From Zygosaccharomyces rouxii (taxonomy: Eukaryota; Ascomycota; Saccharomycetes; Saccharomycetales; Saccharomycetaceae): a DNA stretch of 64,000 bases. Position numbers and translations under genes: made by a program. The stretch is taken from the NCBI RefSeq assembly GCF_000026365.1, contig NC_012992.1, positions 1 through 64,000 on the forward strand, written 5' to 3'. Every line of letters starts with the position of its first letter. Position 1 is the first letter of the stretch. Shown in pieces: positions 1-9,637 of the stretch. The notes under the pieces were generated by a model. That model was not told the origin of the DNA and searched no databases. It saw nothing but the letters and a program-made list of their open reading frames with translations.

Positions 1-243
1 GTTAAACGTGCGGCTGGTACACGCTAGAAGGCTGTCGGTGTAAATGTTAACTGTTCTGATGCATACAGATAGATTAATGCGAAGTACTAGGAGTGATAAA
101 TAAAAAGGGGATCTACATGGAGGTGGTGACCTGCTACATTAACCTTTTTGCATAACTTCATGATAATATGCACCTACACACAAACACAAGGATTATGGTC
201 GCTGCCTAAAATCTTCCATAACAAGGTCATGTAAATTAGTGAT

Positions 244-1677
244 CTAAACCGTCGAATTGGCTCTTACACTATGCCATTCCCTCAAGGCAGAAACCAAGCC
301 CGTGGTCAATTTCCTCAACTGCTCCTTGGAAATAATGTATGGCGGCATGATGTAACAGAGGTTCCTAAAGGGTCTGATATACACCCCTTTGGAGATAAAC
401 GCTTCCTGGAACCACTCCTGATCTATCGATACTTTTAGCTCAATTACACCTACTGCTCCGACGATCCTCACATCTTCGACTAACCATAACTCCTTTGCTG
501 CAGCTCCTTCCATTAGCGGCACGAACAACTCCTCGAATAACTGTTCCTCTATTCTATCTACTTGCTGCTTCCAATAACCGCACATCAGAATATCCAAGCT
601 TTTGTTTGCAACAGCGCAAGCTAGTGGGTTCCCCATAAACGTGGGGCCATGCATCATACATCCCCCTGTGGGACTACTGGGTGACGAGATACCAAGTGCT
701 ATTTTGGGTGTAGTGACAACGGCACTCAATGTCAAGTACCCGCCTGTTAGTGCTTTTCCTACGCATATTATATCTGGATAAACATCTATCTGCATTTCGC
801 GCGGAATGTGATTCTGTTCCTGATAAATCTGGCAATGATGGAAAGCAAATGTCGTACCCATTCTTCCAAACCCTGTGGCAATCTCATCTAGTATAAGTGG
901 GATATGGTACCGGTTGCACAGTTTTCTTACCTCGATGAGAAACTGCGGGTGGTACAATCTCATTCCGCCAGCTCCTTGCAAAATTGATTCCAGAATAACT
1001 GCACACAACTCATCATGATGATTTTGTATCTTATCGCGCACGTCATTGATATCATCCTCTTTCCAACTTGTTCTGTCGCCGAATGACTTGCCATACTTTC
1101 GGAATACGCCAGAGGTGGGAAGCACCGGAATCATGGATGGCCCTCTGGCAAAAATGTTCTCGGCTAGATACCCTTTATAAATCGAGTGCATTGACCCTAC
1201 CGGATCGCATACGCTCATAGCTCCTGTGGTATCGCCGTGATAACCGCTACTTATGGTCAAGAACTTGCTCTTTTTCGGCTTCCCTAAAGTAAAATGGTAT
1301 TGCAAAGCCATCTTCATTGCGACCTCTACTGCTACAGAACCACTATCAGCGAGAAAACAATGCTGTAGCTCTTTGTGGTTCATCATCTTTAGCAGTTTTT
1401 GGACCAAAGTTATTGCAGGCCTGTGGGTCAGCCCACCAAACATTACATGAGACATTTGACTGGCCTGTGATATCAATGCATTGTTCAATTCCTTGTGGTT
1501 ATAGCCATGGATCGCACACCACCAGGATGACATTCCATCGATCACTCTATTCTCGCTTCCATCCTGCGTTTCTAGAATAAGCTCACAGTCATACGCCTCC
1601 TTTACTAGATGCACTGGTAGTGGATTCACCATAGATGTATAAGGATGCCATATGTGCTCCCTGTCAAACCTTAACAA
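244..1677 (-). CDS. BIO3: DAPA aminotransferase BIO3, N-terminal AUG lost
   Basis: Adenosylmethionine-8-amino-7-oxononanoate aminotransferase, the PLP-dependent step that makes 7,8-diaminopelargonate in biotin synthesis. The open frame covers the whole family, including the N-terminal HIWHPYTS motif, the MSSWW motif and the PLP lysine in ICVGKALTGG (residue 308 of the open frame). However, the open frame begins with TTG at 1677. The only upstream in-frame ATG (1702-1704) is followed by AAA and then a TAA stop at 1696-1698, so that ATG yields two residues. The first downstream ATG (1632) would drop the HIWHPYTS motif. Two usually conserved positions also differ: Ser instead of Pro in the LEP motif (985-987) and Met instead of Thr in GFGRTG (859-861). 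The gene is either translated from a non-AUG codon or from 1632, or it is decaying. It lies divergent to BIO4. Family identity is firm; function is uncertain. Confidence 0.85.
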   Translation of the reverse strand: MLRFDREHIWHPYTSMVNPLPVHLVKEAYDCELILETQDGSENRVIDGMSSWWCAIHGYNHKELNNALISQASQMSHVMFGGLTHRPAITLVQKLLKMMNHKELQHCFLADSGSVAVEVAMKMALQYHFTLGKPKKSKFLTISSGYHGDTTGAMSVCDPVGSMHSIYKGYLAENIFARGPSMIPVLPTSGVFRKYGKSFGDRTSWKEDDINDVRDKIQNHHDELCAVILESILQGAGGMRLYHPQFLIEVRKLCNRYHIPLILDEIATGFGRMGTTFAFHHCQIYQEQNHIPREMQIDVYPDIICVGKALTGGYLTLSAVVTTPKIALGISSPSSPTGGCMMHGPTFMGNPLACAVANKSLDILMCGYWKQQVDRIEEQLFEELFVPLMEGAAAKELWLVEDVRIVGAVGVIELKVSIDQEWFQEAFISKGVYIRPFRNLCYIMPPYIISKEQLRKLTTGLVSALREWHSVRANSTV

Positions 1678-1704
1678 AGCCTTTGTCTCTTCAGGTTATT
1701 TCAT

Positions 1705-2132
1705 AATATCTGTTACCGCTTCACTTAGTTGGACCTCGCTTCATCGAGAGGTAAAGTCCTAAACAGCACCAAACTCAACGATGCATGTACGTTTAATACA
1801 AAATGTGTGGGAATGGAGAAGGGCCAGCGTTCTCATTCAACAGTCCTCCAACAGTTTTGCTTGGTGGTTGCTGGATAATTAAGCCCGTGGAAGTGGGCTG
1901 GAATACCAACAAACCGCATGAGTCATGAATCATCGTGTATAGTCATACTGGAATGGCTATCAATACAGCACACAAAAACCTGTTGACTTGCGTGTGGATA
2001 AACCCTGCAATAAAACATTGCATAAATTATGGAACCATATAAAAAAGGCCAGCACAAATGAGAAAACCGCAAAACAATTCGTTCCGTCTATTCGAAAGGT
2101 AAGTGGGCAAATATCCATACTCTTCTACCTTA
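1705..2132. promoter_or_regulatory. Divergent BIO3/BIO4 promoter region
   Basis: This 428-base spacer separates the two biotin genes. A perfect Gcn4-type site TGAGTCA lies at 1919-1925. A TATA-like run TATAAAAAA at 2038-2046 sits about 90 bases upstream of the BIO4 ATG. I looked for the Vhr1 vitamin H element (AATCA-N8-TGAYT) and found only half-site-like pieces near 1925-1950, so biotin control is not shown. No RNA gene or repeat was seen. Confidence 0.5.
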
Positions 2133-2825
2133 ATGAAACCGCCTGTTTTTTTCGTCACAGGCACAGACACTGATGTTGGCAAAACCTTCATTTCATCGCT
2201 ACTAGTATACAAATGGAGAGCTAACTACTGGAAACCAGTCCAAACAGGAATTGAATCTGATATTGGTGACACTGCTACGGTCTCTAACGTATTGGTAGAC
2301 GATTCTTGGAAGCCTCATTTATTTCCCCCACGGCATCAGCTGCTAAAACCATTGTCACCATATGAAGCAATGGACTACGAACCAGGAGTTAATGTACAGC
2401 TTACAGATTTTGAAATTCCTGAAGGCACCGACGAGCACCCTCTTGTTGTAGAAGGGGCGGGTGGAGTCGCCGTTCCAGTTACGAAAAAAATGGAGACCAT
2501 TGTGGATCTCATCAAAGAATTGAGTTTCAAATGCGATCGGCCTTTCTATATCATACTCGTGGCAAGAAGTACACTTGGCACGATAAATCATACGTTTTTG
2601 ACGTTGAATTACCTTCGTAGTAATGGGCTAGGTGACAAGATCCTTGGGGTTGTTGTAAACGGTGAACAAAACGAGGGAAACCTAAAAGTAATGAGAGAAT
2701 TTGGAGTGAACATTTTAGCTACCGTCGACTATCATACTTCTATGTCAGAGGCGCTGTCCGATATTCCATCTTTTTGCTCACTTGATCTTGCTCACAACGA
2801 TCCTGCCTCGACTCAAAAGAATTAG
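2133..2825 (+). CDS. BIO4: Dethiobiotin synthetase BIO4
   Basis: ATP-dependent closure of the ureido ring of dethiobiotin from 7,8-diaminopelargonate and CO2, the step after BIO3. The 230-residue protein carries the P-loop GTDTDVGKT (residues 10-18), the conserved lysine segment NYWKPVQTG (31-39) and the VEGAGGV motif (106-112), all in place. Length fits the yeast and bacterial BioD family. The frame stays open ten codons upstream to a GTG at 2103, but the first ATG is at 2133 and directly precedes the conserved KPPVFFVTG start. The reading frame has no lesions, in contrast to its divergent partner BIO3. Fungal BIO3 and BIO4 are generally regarded as acquired from bacteria. Confidence 0.93.
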   Translation: MKPPVFFVTGTDTDVGKTFISSLLVYKWRANYWKPVQTGIESDIGDTATVSNVLVDDSWKPHLFPPRHQLLKPLSPYEAMDYEPGVNVQLTDFEIPEGTDEHPLVVEGAGGVAVPVTKKMETIVDLIKELSFKCDRPFYIILVARSTLGTINHTFLTLNYLRSNGLGDKILGVVVNGEQNEGNLKVMREFGVNILATVDYHTSMSEALSDIPSFCSLDLAHNDPASTQKN

Positions 2826-4110
2826 AGATGTATCTTTGCCAGGCCAGATATCATTCCGATCTAATTAGAGATTCGTTTATCATCCTTTCTGCTATGAGAG
2901 TAAGCCATGGTGTTAATCAAAATAAACATGAGCAGACCGCACCGACATGTAAAATAGTGGGAAGTAGTGACACAAGCCCGAGCATAGTTGTATAAATGCA
3001 TGTAAGAAACATTTCACTTTTTCCAATTGTGACGCTAAAGCACAAAGCCCACTGGAGAACAGCCAAAGGAAAACAAAAGAGGTATGGAAACTATTCAAAT
3101 CGCTCATCTGGTGGTTATTGATGGGTATATCGTCTTCTTTAACTAATTCGTGCTTGGGGTGTCTTCTTCTTTGGTGATGGGGCTTACAATGGGTATCCAT
3201 ATTGATTATCTATGGCTCATTGTTGTAATGTTTTCATTTTGATGAGTTCGATTTCCATATCTGATTTCACTTTCATGCTGCCCAAGACAAGCGGTCCTTA
3301 CTTCTGGACTTTAAAGTTACTCTGGGAGCCGATACAAAAGAACAGTGTTAAAATTGATGAACCAAGATTTCTCTGAAACCGAGGTAAAACAGTAAGAAAG
3401 GTACTGCAATGCTAGAAACAAAGTGCAGCAGCCTAGGTCGAAAAAAAAAATTGGATACTGGCCTGAGTAATTATGTTGGTGTTGTCTTTACCACCTCTGG
3501 TGTATTTAATTCCCTCTCGTTAAGCACTCTTGGGGCAAACTCGTTGATATACCCACGATACCAGCTTCACCGCTGGTATGTCTTCCTCGCTTATCAGATA
3601 CTGGATTTTTCTACTGGACTCGCAGGATGCCATGGTAAATAGCTTCCAGTCACCTCTAAATTTGGTCCTGTTGCTTCCGTGTTTTCCTGTTGTATAAAAT
3701 TACTTGATTCTATGATCAGCCACAGCTTCAACCATGACATTCTGTGGCCAGCGGCAAAAACAATTTTCCATGAGTTCGATAATAGAACCCACTGGTCATC
3801 AGCAGTCAAATTAACTCGAGGCTGCTTAATAGGCGCTGGAAATTTGCTGGGATCGATTCCCAAAGCACGTAGTCGACAGACACGGGGTATAATCTGTCCC
3901 GTAAATCTGTCCCAAGGGTATTGACATGCAATGTTCTTGGATTCTTGAACAGTTTTATCTATTCCATTGTTATCGATTGTTATCAGGAATCTTTTTTTCT
4001 GCAATTTTCGTCATGTTGCTCCGATGACGATAAAAATCTGATCTCATCTCTCATAGCAACTCAGGAACGTACTCACAACATGGAACAACAGAGGTATAAA
4101 ATGAACAAAC
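2826..4110. other. Intergenic region between BIO4 and DUP pseudogene
   Basis: About 1.3 kb without a gene I can name. A minus-strand ATG frame at 2913-3200 (95 codons, hydrophobic C-terminal half) resembles no family I know and may be chance. A coding-like minus stretch at 3597-3960 is listed separately. From about 3963 the sequence matches the region upstream of the intact DUP gene at 8037, so this end belongs to the duplicated unit. Confidence 0.5.
3594..4004 (-). pseudogene. Coding-like relic of unknown origin
   Basis: A 136-codon minus-strand frame with no ATG at its beginning (first codon TTG). Its middle part, with segments such as PWDRFTGQIIP, LGIDPSKFPAPIKQPRVN and WKIVFAAGHRMSWLKLW, reads like real protein rather than chance translation. 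Coding-like residues continue past the stop (WYRGYINEFAPRVLN at about 3500-3560, interrupted by stops). I do not recognise the family. The likeliest reading is the remains of a gene broken by several stops. Its 3' neighbour on the plus strand is the degraded DUP copy. Confidence 0.25.
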
Positions 4111-5047
4111 ATGGAATCCGATAAGAAATCTCAAAAGCCTGTCTTACCCAAGGACCTCTTTAGAAATGGCTTAACTTAGATGTTTTATGAAATGTCGAAG
4201 CATTGTTTCCACAGTGTGGTCTCATGTACATTCTGCGTCATCGCCTGGGTAGCATTTTCAATGGATGCTTCTTATCAAGATGTCCCTGGATTCTACATGA
4301 TTGGCCGTGTTGTTTTCGATTTTGCAATTTGCTTTCCCTTGGATGGCTCTATTATTCGAAATCGCATCCCAATACGACATTGTTGGTTCAGCAAGTATTG
4401 GAATTGAATCCCGGAATGGATATCAAATAATGGGATGGAATTTCAAATAGATTAAACCCTTGCCTTTATCAAGAGCATATCTGGAACACACCTTACTTTT
4501 TCTATGATGCTCAACAGGGTCAACTTGCGTTCAGAGATAATGTTTTAAGGCCATATCTCCTAGGGCGATTTGAAGGTGTTGCTGACGTGGACAAGATCCA
4601 ATCAGCAAGGTGTTATTTGCAATCACTAAATGAGAAGTTTGAATTATTATTGAAAGACAGTATACCAGAATTCTTTTTAAATTCCGAACTACCCAGAGAC
4701 ACCCACAGAAATAAAATTTTCTTTTACCCACGATATTTGTTCATGGGATTCATGGTTTGTTTCGTTCAAGATCTAATTTGGTTACCGATCGTACTATTAT
4801 TTGTACAAAAATCGTTTTGGATCCTGCCTACAATCATAACTTACCAGTGTCTGTTATTAAAGTGCTACCGAAATGGATATCGCTTCATGTATCCAGAAAT
4901 AGATGTAATGCAAGCAATCAAATTTCTGGCGATCATAACAAAAGTTAGTTCTAGAAAATAACTGGATAAATGGGACCAAATATCCAGGTATATGAATCAG
5001 TATTTATCTGAGGAAGAGAATAACGGTCCTTCTAAGAATAGTTTAAA
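4111..5047 (+). pseudogene. DUP/COS-family pseudogene (copy of the 8037 gene)
   Basis: Broken paralogue of the intact two-domain DUP gene at 8037-9107. The first 22 codons from ATG 4111 match it, including the LPKDLFRNGLT segment, until a TAG (4177-4179) replaces the Trp codon TGG. Further lesions are a frameshift near 4325, a TAA (4428-4430) in the GLDIEKWDE segment, and a TAA (4959-4961) where the intact copy has a Glu codon. Between lesions the match is clear, for example SLNEKFELLLK and SELPRDTHR. Similarity fades after about 5047, before the second DUP core ends. The upstream 150 bases are also duplicated, so promoter and gene were copied together. It cannot make a full protein. Confidence 0.88.
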
Positions 5048-5421
5048 CCTCTGGTTTCCGATAAGGATGTGGTTGGACCAAGAAGTTACTCGAGCCGCTT
5101 GTCTCTGGTCAGTTGTTACTTCACCATGACCTGGATTGTGTTGATGCGAATGCGCTCAGAGCGTGCAAACCTCCTTCTGATTAGATCAATGCTGCCTTAG
5201 AACATAAAGAATTCACCGGCTAACGACGGCCTCTCGATTCTCCGTCAATAAAATCTGCTTTGGTCATGGGTATTCAACGACATAGATTCCGAGAAGTTTT
5301 AAATGAATAGTAGAACCATTGTTCAAAACGAGGATTTTTGACTGACACCACAGAAGCCCAGAATAGACGTCGAAGAAGGGACTAGCTCTCAATGTGCTTT
5401 TTATCTCCTATTAAAAACATA
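5048..5421. other. Spacer between DUP pseudogene and convergent DUP gene
   Basis: About 370 bases between two converging genes. The left end should hold the lost 3' end of the pseudogene, but I cannot align it to the intact copy. Nothing else was recognised. Confidence 0.4.
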
Positions 5422-6282
5422 CTATTGAGATGTAGCGAATGAATTAAAAATGGCACAACAAATCATCGAGATAATGAAGGTCAGCATCATAATCATAAAG
5501 GACCCTAGCTCTATTATCACCAAGTAAAACAATGAGGTGTTGAAGATATTATGAAACTTCTCGAAAATACCATCTCTAAATTCATCTTTTTCTGCCGTAT
5601 GTGATAATTTACCAAAACTTTCAACGCACTTGTTATAATTCGCAAGTGCTCTCTCAGTTAGCGCTTTATTTGGTGGATTTTTCCAAAAATTTACTACCGT
5701 ACTTCCTTCTTGATAACACCTGATGTCGTACGTCTGACACTCTATTGGTTTTACAATTTCTCTCACAAAAAAGCGCATACAATGCTCCCCACTGTAGAAA
5801 AGAGAATAATGATTTCCCCCTTCTTTAGAAAAGTGATTAACTCTAGATGCAACTCTTTGCCAAGCTACTGGATCCCCGGTCAGGTCTATTTCAGCCACTT
5901 CCTTCAATAATTGTTGGAGCACTTTTTTCTCAATATTAACCTTTTTCCTATTGTCGATGAAGTTCCAAAAAGAAAATGTAAAGCATAGGAAGTAATGAAT
6001 GATCATCCATAAGGGAGAAAATATGTCTGAAAATGTTGTTTCAATTTTATTACCATAAAAGTCTCGCAGAGCAAAGTACGCTACACGTGCAGCCGATGAA
6101 GCATATGCATTTGAAAGAGAACCGATAATGTCATGTATCCATGTTTTCTCGAAGAAATATGGGGCAAGGAAGTACATCAACTTTCCACCAGAACTGTCTG
6201 CTGGCAATTCTATCTCCTCCTCTTCATACGTCTGTACACACTTTTCTAAATCCATTTCAGTTTCGTCACTTATTATACTCAT
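5422..6282 (-). CDS. Single-domain DUP-family (DUP240-like) membrane protein
   Basis: A 286-residue protein with an acidic N-terminus (residues 1-30), a hydrophobic segment at about 88-108, a DUP-type core around residues 138-178 (W-QRVASRVN, then FYSGEHCMRFF) and a hydrophobic C-terminal pair at about 245-282. The pattern Trp, IA/VA, R-N, then F-x-G-x-x-C-x-x-F is shared with both cores of the 8037 protein. Known DUP240 proteins are small membrane proteins at the plasma membrane or endomembranes, with no assigned biochemical activity. The ATG at 6282 is the first in frame. It is divergent from the 6602 gene (319-base spacer). Assignment to the DUP superfamily rests on this motif pattern. Confidence 0.7.
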   Translation of the reverse strand: MSIISDETEMDLEKCVQTYEEEEIELPADSSGGKLMYFLAPYFFEKTWIHDIIGSLSNAYASSAARVAYFALRDFYGNKIETTFSDIFSPLWMIIHYFLCFTFSFWNFIDNRKKVNIEKKVLQQLLKEVAEIDLTGDPVAWQRVASRVNHFSKEGGNHYSLFYSGEHCMRFFVREIVKPIECQTYDIRCYQEGSTVVNFWKNPPNKALTERALANYNKCVESFGKLSHTAEKDEFRDGIFEKFHNIFNTSLFYLVIIELGSFMIMMLTFIISMICCAIFNSFATSQ

Positions 6283-6601
6283 ATTGTCTTGTTGGTTAAA
6301 TACACCATTGCTGTCGCGAGTGTCAGTTTGTGTCTGAATTGCCGCCTTTTATATATTTTTCACTCCGGATTGCTTTCCCCCTTGATTGTTTCCTCCCCGC
6401 GCGACAATTCCATGCAGAAGAAACTCGAAAGCGTCAAAATGATAAAATTGACACAAAGAGGTGGACAGGTAATTTGAAGGTCAATTTGGAAACTCTTTAA
6501 TTAATCACTTTGTGGCATAAAATGTCCTAACTGCTATAAATTGTCAGAGGAAATCAAAATGACATTAACCGAATGAAGAAGGACGGCCCCAGAAAATTGG
6601 C
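6283..6601. promoter_or_regulatory. Divergent spacer of the DUP240-like and unknown genes
   Basis: A 319-base shared upstream region. A TATA-like TTTATATATTT lies at about 6348-6358 on the DUP side. A second plus-strand ATG frame at 6573 overlaps the start of the 6602 gene in another frame and is a shadow or short upstream frame. No specific regulator site was recognised. Confidence 0.35.
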
Positions 6602-7300
6602 ATGTCCAACAAAAAGAAGAGTAAGAGTAAGGCCAGCGAGAGCCACAAGCGTGGTGGAAGAGAGAACAGTCCTCGTGGACAACACAACCCCCCCTCACCG
6701 CAAAGAAACAACAGTATCACTGATCAGCAAGGAAGCGAGAACGGCGGTACTGGCTCTGGAACAGACGGGATCAAATTAGCCGCTCGCTTGTTCCACAATC
6801 CATTGTTTTCCAAAAGAGGGTTCAAACATGCAAAAGAGAGATTAAAAAGTGAGAGAACAGGTGACTCAATAAGCGGAGTAAGATGTGGAGGCAGCATCTG
6901 TCTCTTCTTTTACCCTTGGTTTTTGACAGGATACAGTATCGCCGGTTTTTTATACGGGGACAAAAATAATAGTATACATGTCTTTGTGTATGGCAGTCCA
7001 CTATTCGTTGCTGTTCCTTATATCATAAAATACCTGAATGATGTCGATACATTGCTTTTAAGCATATTTGAGATTGGGGAGAAGAATTTGCTCGAATATT
7101 TCGCAGACCCGGGAATCAGAGAGCTCCTCTTGACTGTTTTTGAGATTGTGGGATTCATTTATCAATTAGTGAAGGGTAGACAAAATTATTGGATCATTTC
7201 ATTGGGAATGTTCGGTTTTAATCTTTATCTCGTAGGAAATACTTTGCTAATCTGGGAAAGAAAGAAAAGGCCAAAACCGGTGATGGTTGACTCGACATGA
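6602..7300 (+). CDS. Unrecognised membrane protein
   Basis: A 232-residue open frame from ATG 6602, family not recognised. The first 90 residues are polar, rich in Lys, Ser, Asn and Gly, and probably disordered. Hydrophobic segments suited to membrane crossing follow at about 97-117, 125-143, 176-190 and 197-218. The end is basic (ERKKRPKP). It sits inside the DUP cluster, divergent from the single-domain gene. It lacks the DUP core motif (Trp, then F-x-G-x-x-C), so I do not place it in that family. The frame is clean and the composition protein-like, which favours a real, clade-restricted gene. Confidence 0.6.
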   Translation: MSNKKKSKSKASESHKRGGRENSPRGQHNPPSPQRNNSITDQQGSENGGTGSGTDGIKLAARLFHNPLFSKRGFKHAKERLKSERTGDSISGVRCGGSICLFFYPWFLTGYSIAGFLYGDKNNSIHVFVYGSPLFVAVPYIIKYLNDVDTLLLSIFEIGEKNLLEYFADPGIRELLLTVFEIVGFIYQLVKGRQNYWIISLGMFGFNLYLVGNTLLIWERKKRPKPVMVDST

Positions 7301-8036
7301 GTTTCTAATTCACACCTTGCTATGAAATCCTGATTATATAAGCATTCCACTGGGATGGGATTGAGCTTACACTATTGCCGGCTTATCATCTGTGGGTTAT
7401 GTTCAGGTGTAAATGCTAGTCAGTTTTCGATAGATAGATCATATATAACCATCAAGTTGAATAAATCCATGAGGTACCAATAGAAGTAGTCACGATGTCA
7501 GTTCAGCAACGTACACAAGTTTAAAGAAGCATTGTCGTTTACTTATAAACTGAACGTTCGTGCTAATAGGGCAGAATTGCTTCACGAATGAAAGGGCAAG
7601 AAGCTGTCGGAGCTTCCGATGTCAAGTGGGAACGACATCAAGTTTTCATCAGCGGCTCGGTTAGCAATGGAGGTTGTAGAGACCCTTCAACATGGTAGCA
7701 TATGGTCCATTTCTTATTCAGCTAGGTTGAGGAAATGCCCAAAAGTCTCTTGATCTCAGGAGGATACACCCGCTCTTGTTTTGCAACGTAACATTTTGTC
7801 AGGAATATCTCTTTCTCATATATTTCTACTTCAGAACAAGACAGGATATTACAAAAGGTACATCTGTATAGGTAACATAAACTTTGTTCGGCATACCATC
7901 CATTGTTGTCAGGAACCCCTTTTTCAGCAATTTTTGTCACGTCGCTCCCATGACGATAAAAATCTGATCTCGTCTCTCATAGCAACTCAGGAAACTACTC
8001 ACTACATACAACAAAGGAGTCTAAACAAGAACAAAC
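7301..8036. other. Intergenic region upstream of the COS-like gene
   Basis: A 736-base region. From about 7898 to the ATG it is duplicated upstream of the pseudogene at 4111, including the segment CATGACGATAAAAATCTGAT (one base differs in the other copy). The remaining 600 bases contain short open stretches, for example near 7570-7680, but no recognisable gene, RNA or repeat. Confidence 0.45.
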
Positions 8037-9107
8037 ATGGAATTCGATAAAGAATCTCAAAAGCCTGTCTTACCCAAGGACCTTTTTAGAAATGGCTTGA
8101 CATGGATGTTTTATGAAATGTCGAAGCATCGCTTTCCTTGGGTGATCTCGTGTCTATGTCTGGTCGCTGGATGGGTAGCAGCTCAGACGAATTTTATTTG
8201 TGAAAATATGCTTGCCATGATTACCGGTGCTCTCTGGATGCTTGCGCTTTTACTCCCCTTTTCATGGCTACACAATTCGAAATTGCATCCCAAGAATATG
8301 ACAGAATTGGTTCAGCAAGTGTTGGAATCGAATCCTGGTCTTGATATCGAGAAATGGGACGAAATTGCGAATAGATTAAACTCTTCCTTTTACCAAGAAC
8401 ATTTCTGGAATACACCATACTTTTTTTATGATGGTCAAGGTCTCCAACTTGTGTTCAAGGCTAATGTTTTAAGGCCATATCCCGAAGGGAAACTTGACGA
8501 TATTACCGATACGGACAAGACTCAATCAGCAAATTGTTATTTGCAATCACTAAATGAGAAGTTTGAATTATTATTAAAGAACAATTTGCCAGAACCCGTT
8601 TTAAATTCTAAACTACCCAGAGATACCCACAGATATAAACTCTTCTTTTACCCACAAAGTTTGATCTTCGGATTCTTTATTTGCTATTTTCAAGGTCTCA
8701 CTTGGTTTATGATACTACCAGAAATTAAAAGAAAAACATTGTTCGCCTTGATTATGATCATGTATTACCAGTATATGTCTTTGATATGCTACTGGAGTCT
8801 CTATCGTTTTATGTATCCACAGATGGATATAATCCAAGCAATGAAATGCTTGGCGATAATAGCAAAAGTTAACCCTGGAAAAGAACTGGCTAAATGGGAC
8901 CAAATAGCCAGGTATATGAATCAATATCTAGCTGAGGAAGAGAAAAATGGTCTTTTTAAGAATAGATTTTTTGACGGTAAGCATTGCTTGGACTTTTACG
9001 AGACTTGCTTTGAGCCTCTTTCCTTCAGCAATAGTTCTTTGGCATACGGCGAGTTAAAAGAGATTGTTGAGATTGTGCAACCAAATGTGAACGGAGAGAC
9101 AAATTAA
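8037..9107 (+). CDS. COS-like two-domain DUP-family membrane protein
   Basis: A 356-residue intact protein with two DUP units. Unit 1 has a hydrophobic pair (residues 33-50 and 56-77) and a core (107-148) containing WDEIANRLN and WNTPYFFYDG. Unit 2 has a second hydrophobic pair (203-227 and 233-255) and a core (287-328) containing WDQIARYMN and FFDGKHCLDF. This matches the DUP380/Cos layout and length (about 380 residues). Cos proteins are known to help sort ubiquitinated nutrient permeases into multivesicular bodies for vacuolar breakdown. That role is family knowledge, not shown here. A degraded copy with the same upstream region lies at 4111. The ATG at 8037 is the first in frame. Confidence 0.85.
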   Translation: MEFDKESQKPVLPKDLFRNGLTWMFYEMSKHRFPWVISCLCLVAGWVAAQTNFICENMLAMITGALWMLALLLPFSWLHNSKLHPKNMTELVQQVLESNPGLDIEKWDEIANRLNSSFYQEHFWNTPYFFYDGQGLQLVFKANVLRPYPEGKLDDITDTDKTQSANCYLQSLNEKFELLLKNNLPEPVLNSKLPRDTHRYKLFFYPQSLIFGFFICYFQGLTWFMILPEIKRKTLFALIMIMYYQYMSLICYWSLYRFMYPQMDIIQAMKCLAIIAKVNPGKELAKWDQIARYMNQYLAEEEKNGLFKNRFFDGKHCLDFYETCFEPLSFSNSSLAYGELKEIVEIVQPNVNGETN

Positions 9108-9637
9108 TGAAGCTTTTATTCCTTCATCGAAAACTGAATGTAACAGTATGGAATAATCCAAAATATGCTAGTATCACAAGTACTGCGTTCTATGGCCCCT
9201 GAGAGTACTATATATCTCTGGGGTGGTTCTTATAAATAAGATTTAGAATTCCAAGTTTGCGTACAAAAAGTCTTATTTTTGTACACTTGCCTCTGTGGCT
9301 ATCTGAAGAGAGTTGCTCTGACAGCTAGCCCCATGTTGATGTCTGCTGTACTTGGAAAATTTCACCTCTTGAACTCCATTCTTTCATGCAGTTCTACAAA
9401 TTTATAATTATAATAGAAGTAATAAAATTAATACATTAAAGAAGAATATGTTTATTAGAAAATTGAAAGATACATTAATAATTGAACGGATTAATAAAAT
9501 AATAATCGGTGTTCGTTCTTATTTATTCAGCATAAGGAAGAACATCACTAATTCGATCCTGATGTTACTTATAGGTTATCTTATATTATTTTCACAGTTT
9601 AACGGTAGTAGAACTTAATCATTAGTAAACCCCTTCT
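9108..9637. other. AT-rich intergenic region
   Basis: About 530 bases between the COS-like gene and the NTF2-like relic. The part at 9390-9600 is very AT-rich, with repeated TAATAAAATTAAT-like runs. It could act in transcription termination or as a replication origin, but I could not pin an ARS consensus with confidence. Confidence 0.35.

Noticed and set aside
1925..1950. Possible Vhr1 vitamin H element between BIO3 and BIO4
   Set aside because: Half-site-like AATCA and AGTCA pieces occur with eight-base spacing but not in the required inverted arrangement.
2913..3200. 95-codon minus-strand ATG frame
   Set aside because: Hydrophobic C-terminal half but no recognised family, no neighbour support, and it lies in a relic-rich spacer. 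Left as a note only.
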